Source: Marinosulfonomonas sp.
Lineage (GTDB): Bacteria; Pseudomonadota; Alphaproteobacteria; Rhodobacterales; Rhodobacteraceae
NCBI GenBank assembly: GCA_026989405.1
Contig: JALSJL010000341.1
Coordinates: 1 to 13,932, forward strand
DNA: 13,932 bases
Direction of reading: 5' to 3'
Below are positions 13,885-13,932 of the stretch, piece after piece (the first letter of the stretch is position 1; each line of letters begins with the position of its first letter). The notes below the pieces were generated by a model. The model was not told the DNA's origin and ran no database searches. It saw nothing but the letters and a program-made list of their open reading frames with translations. The position numbers were made by a program, and so were the translations under genes.

Positions 13885-13932
13885 ATGTGCGCCGATACAC
13901 CTGACTACAAAGACACACTGAATCTGCCGAAA
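13885..13932 (+). CDS. ileS: Isoleucyl-tRNA synthetase, first 16 codons
   Basis: The frame starts MCADTPDYKDTLNLPK and runs off the window. DYKDTLNLPK closely matches the conserved N-terminus of bacterial IleS (E. coli begins MSDYKSTLNLPE), which charges tRNA-Ile with isoleucine in the cytoplasm. AAAGGA (13871-13876) lies 8 nt before the ATG. Only the extreme N-terminus is seen, but this motif is distinctive. It sits downstream of a putative Ile-rich leader peptide and is divergent from the truncated haemoglobin gene. Confidence 0.85.
   Translation, partial: MCADTPDYKDTLNLPK

Overview
The window looks like chromosomal DNA of a GC-rich alphaproteobacterium, most likely Rhodobacterales (Roseobacter/Paracoccaceae type). 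This rests on an MeFDH1-like two-gene formate dehydrogenase, a ycjX/ycjF pair, a TbpB-like surface lipoprotein, tight ATGA/GTGA gene overlaps and high GC at third codon positions. The taxonomy is inferred from gene content, not from a marker gene. I see no insertion sequence, tRNA, rRNA or CRISPR array.

Layout. (1) 1-3369 holds hydrolases: the 3' end of an alkaline-phosphatase-superfamily gene, coupled to an HSL-type alpha/beta hydrolase, converging on a CocE/NonD-type serine hydrolase on the minus strand. (2) 3576-8023 is a translationally coupled NAD-dependent formate dehydrogenase: a fused NuoE-NuoF-like beta subunit followed by a bis-MGD alpha subunit. No accessory fdhD-type gene lies in the window. 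(3) 8033-10038, minus strand: a TbpB-like surface lipoprotein, truA, and an unrecognised 50-residue small protein next to the end of the formate dehydrogenase operon. (4) 10307-13169, plus strand: a tightly overlapping ycjX - GNAT acetyltransferase - ycjF operon, a P-loop protein and a two-helix membrane protein with an acetyltransferase between them. (5) 13212-13932: a group III truncated haemoglobin (minus strand) divergent from ileS, of which only the first 16 codons are inside the window.

The most interesting part is the ileS upstream region (13693-13932). A good sigma70-like promoter (TGGACC - 17 bp - TATAAC) would start transcription at or one base before an ATG. That ATG opens a 16-codon reading frame, MRCLDAIIIRIITPAL, with five isoleucine codons within six consecutive codons. 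Its last codons form the 5' arm of a strong hairpin, and ileS itself begins 86 nt after its stop codon behind a good Shine-Dalgarno. This has the architecture of an amino-acid-sensing leader peptide controlling isoleucyl-tRNA synthetase, probably translated from a leaderless message. I see no U-tract terminator, so whether it would act on transcription or translation is open. A 15-bp palindrome sits just upstream of the promoter. Its 11-bp core (GCGATTGTCGC) recurs exactly in the divergent intergenic region between the CocE-type hydrolase and the formate dehydrogenase genes.
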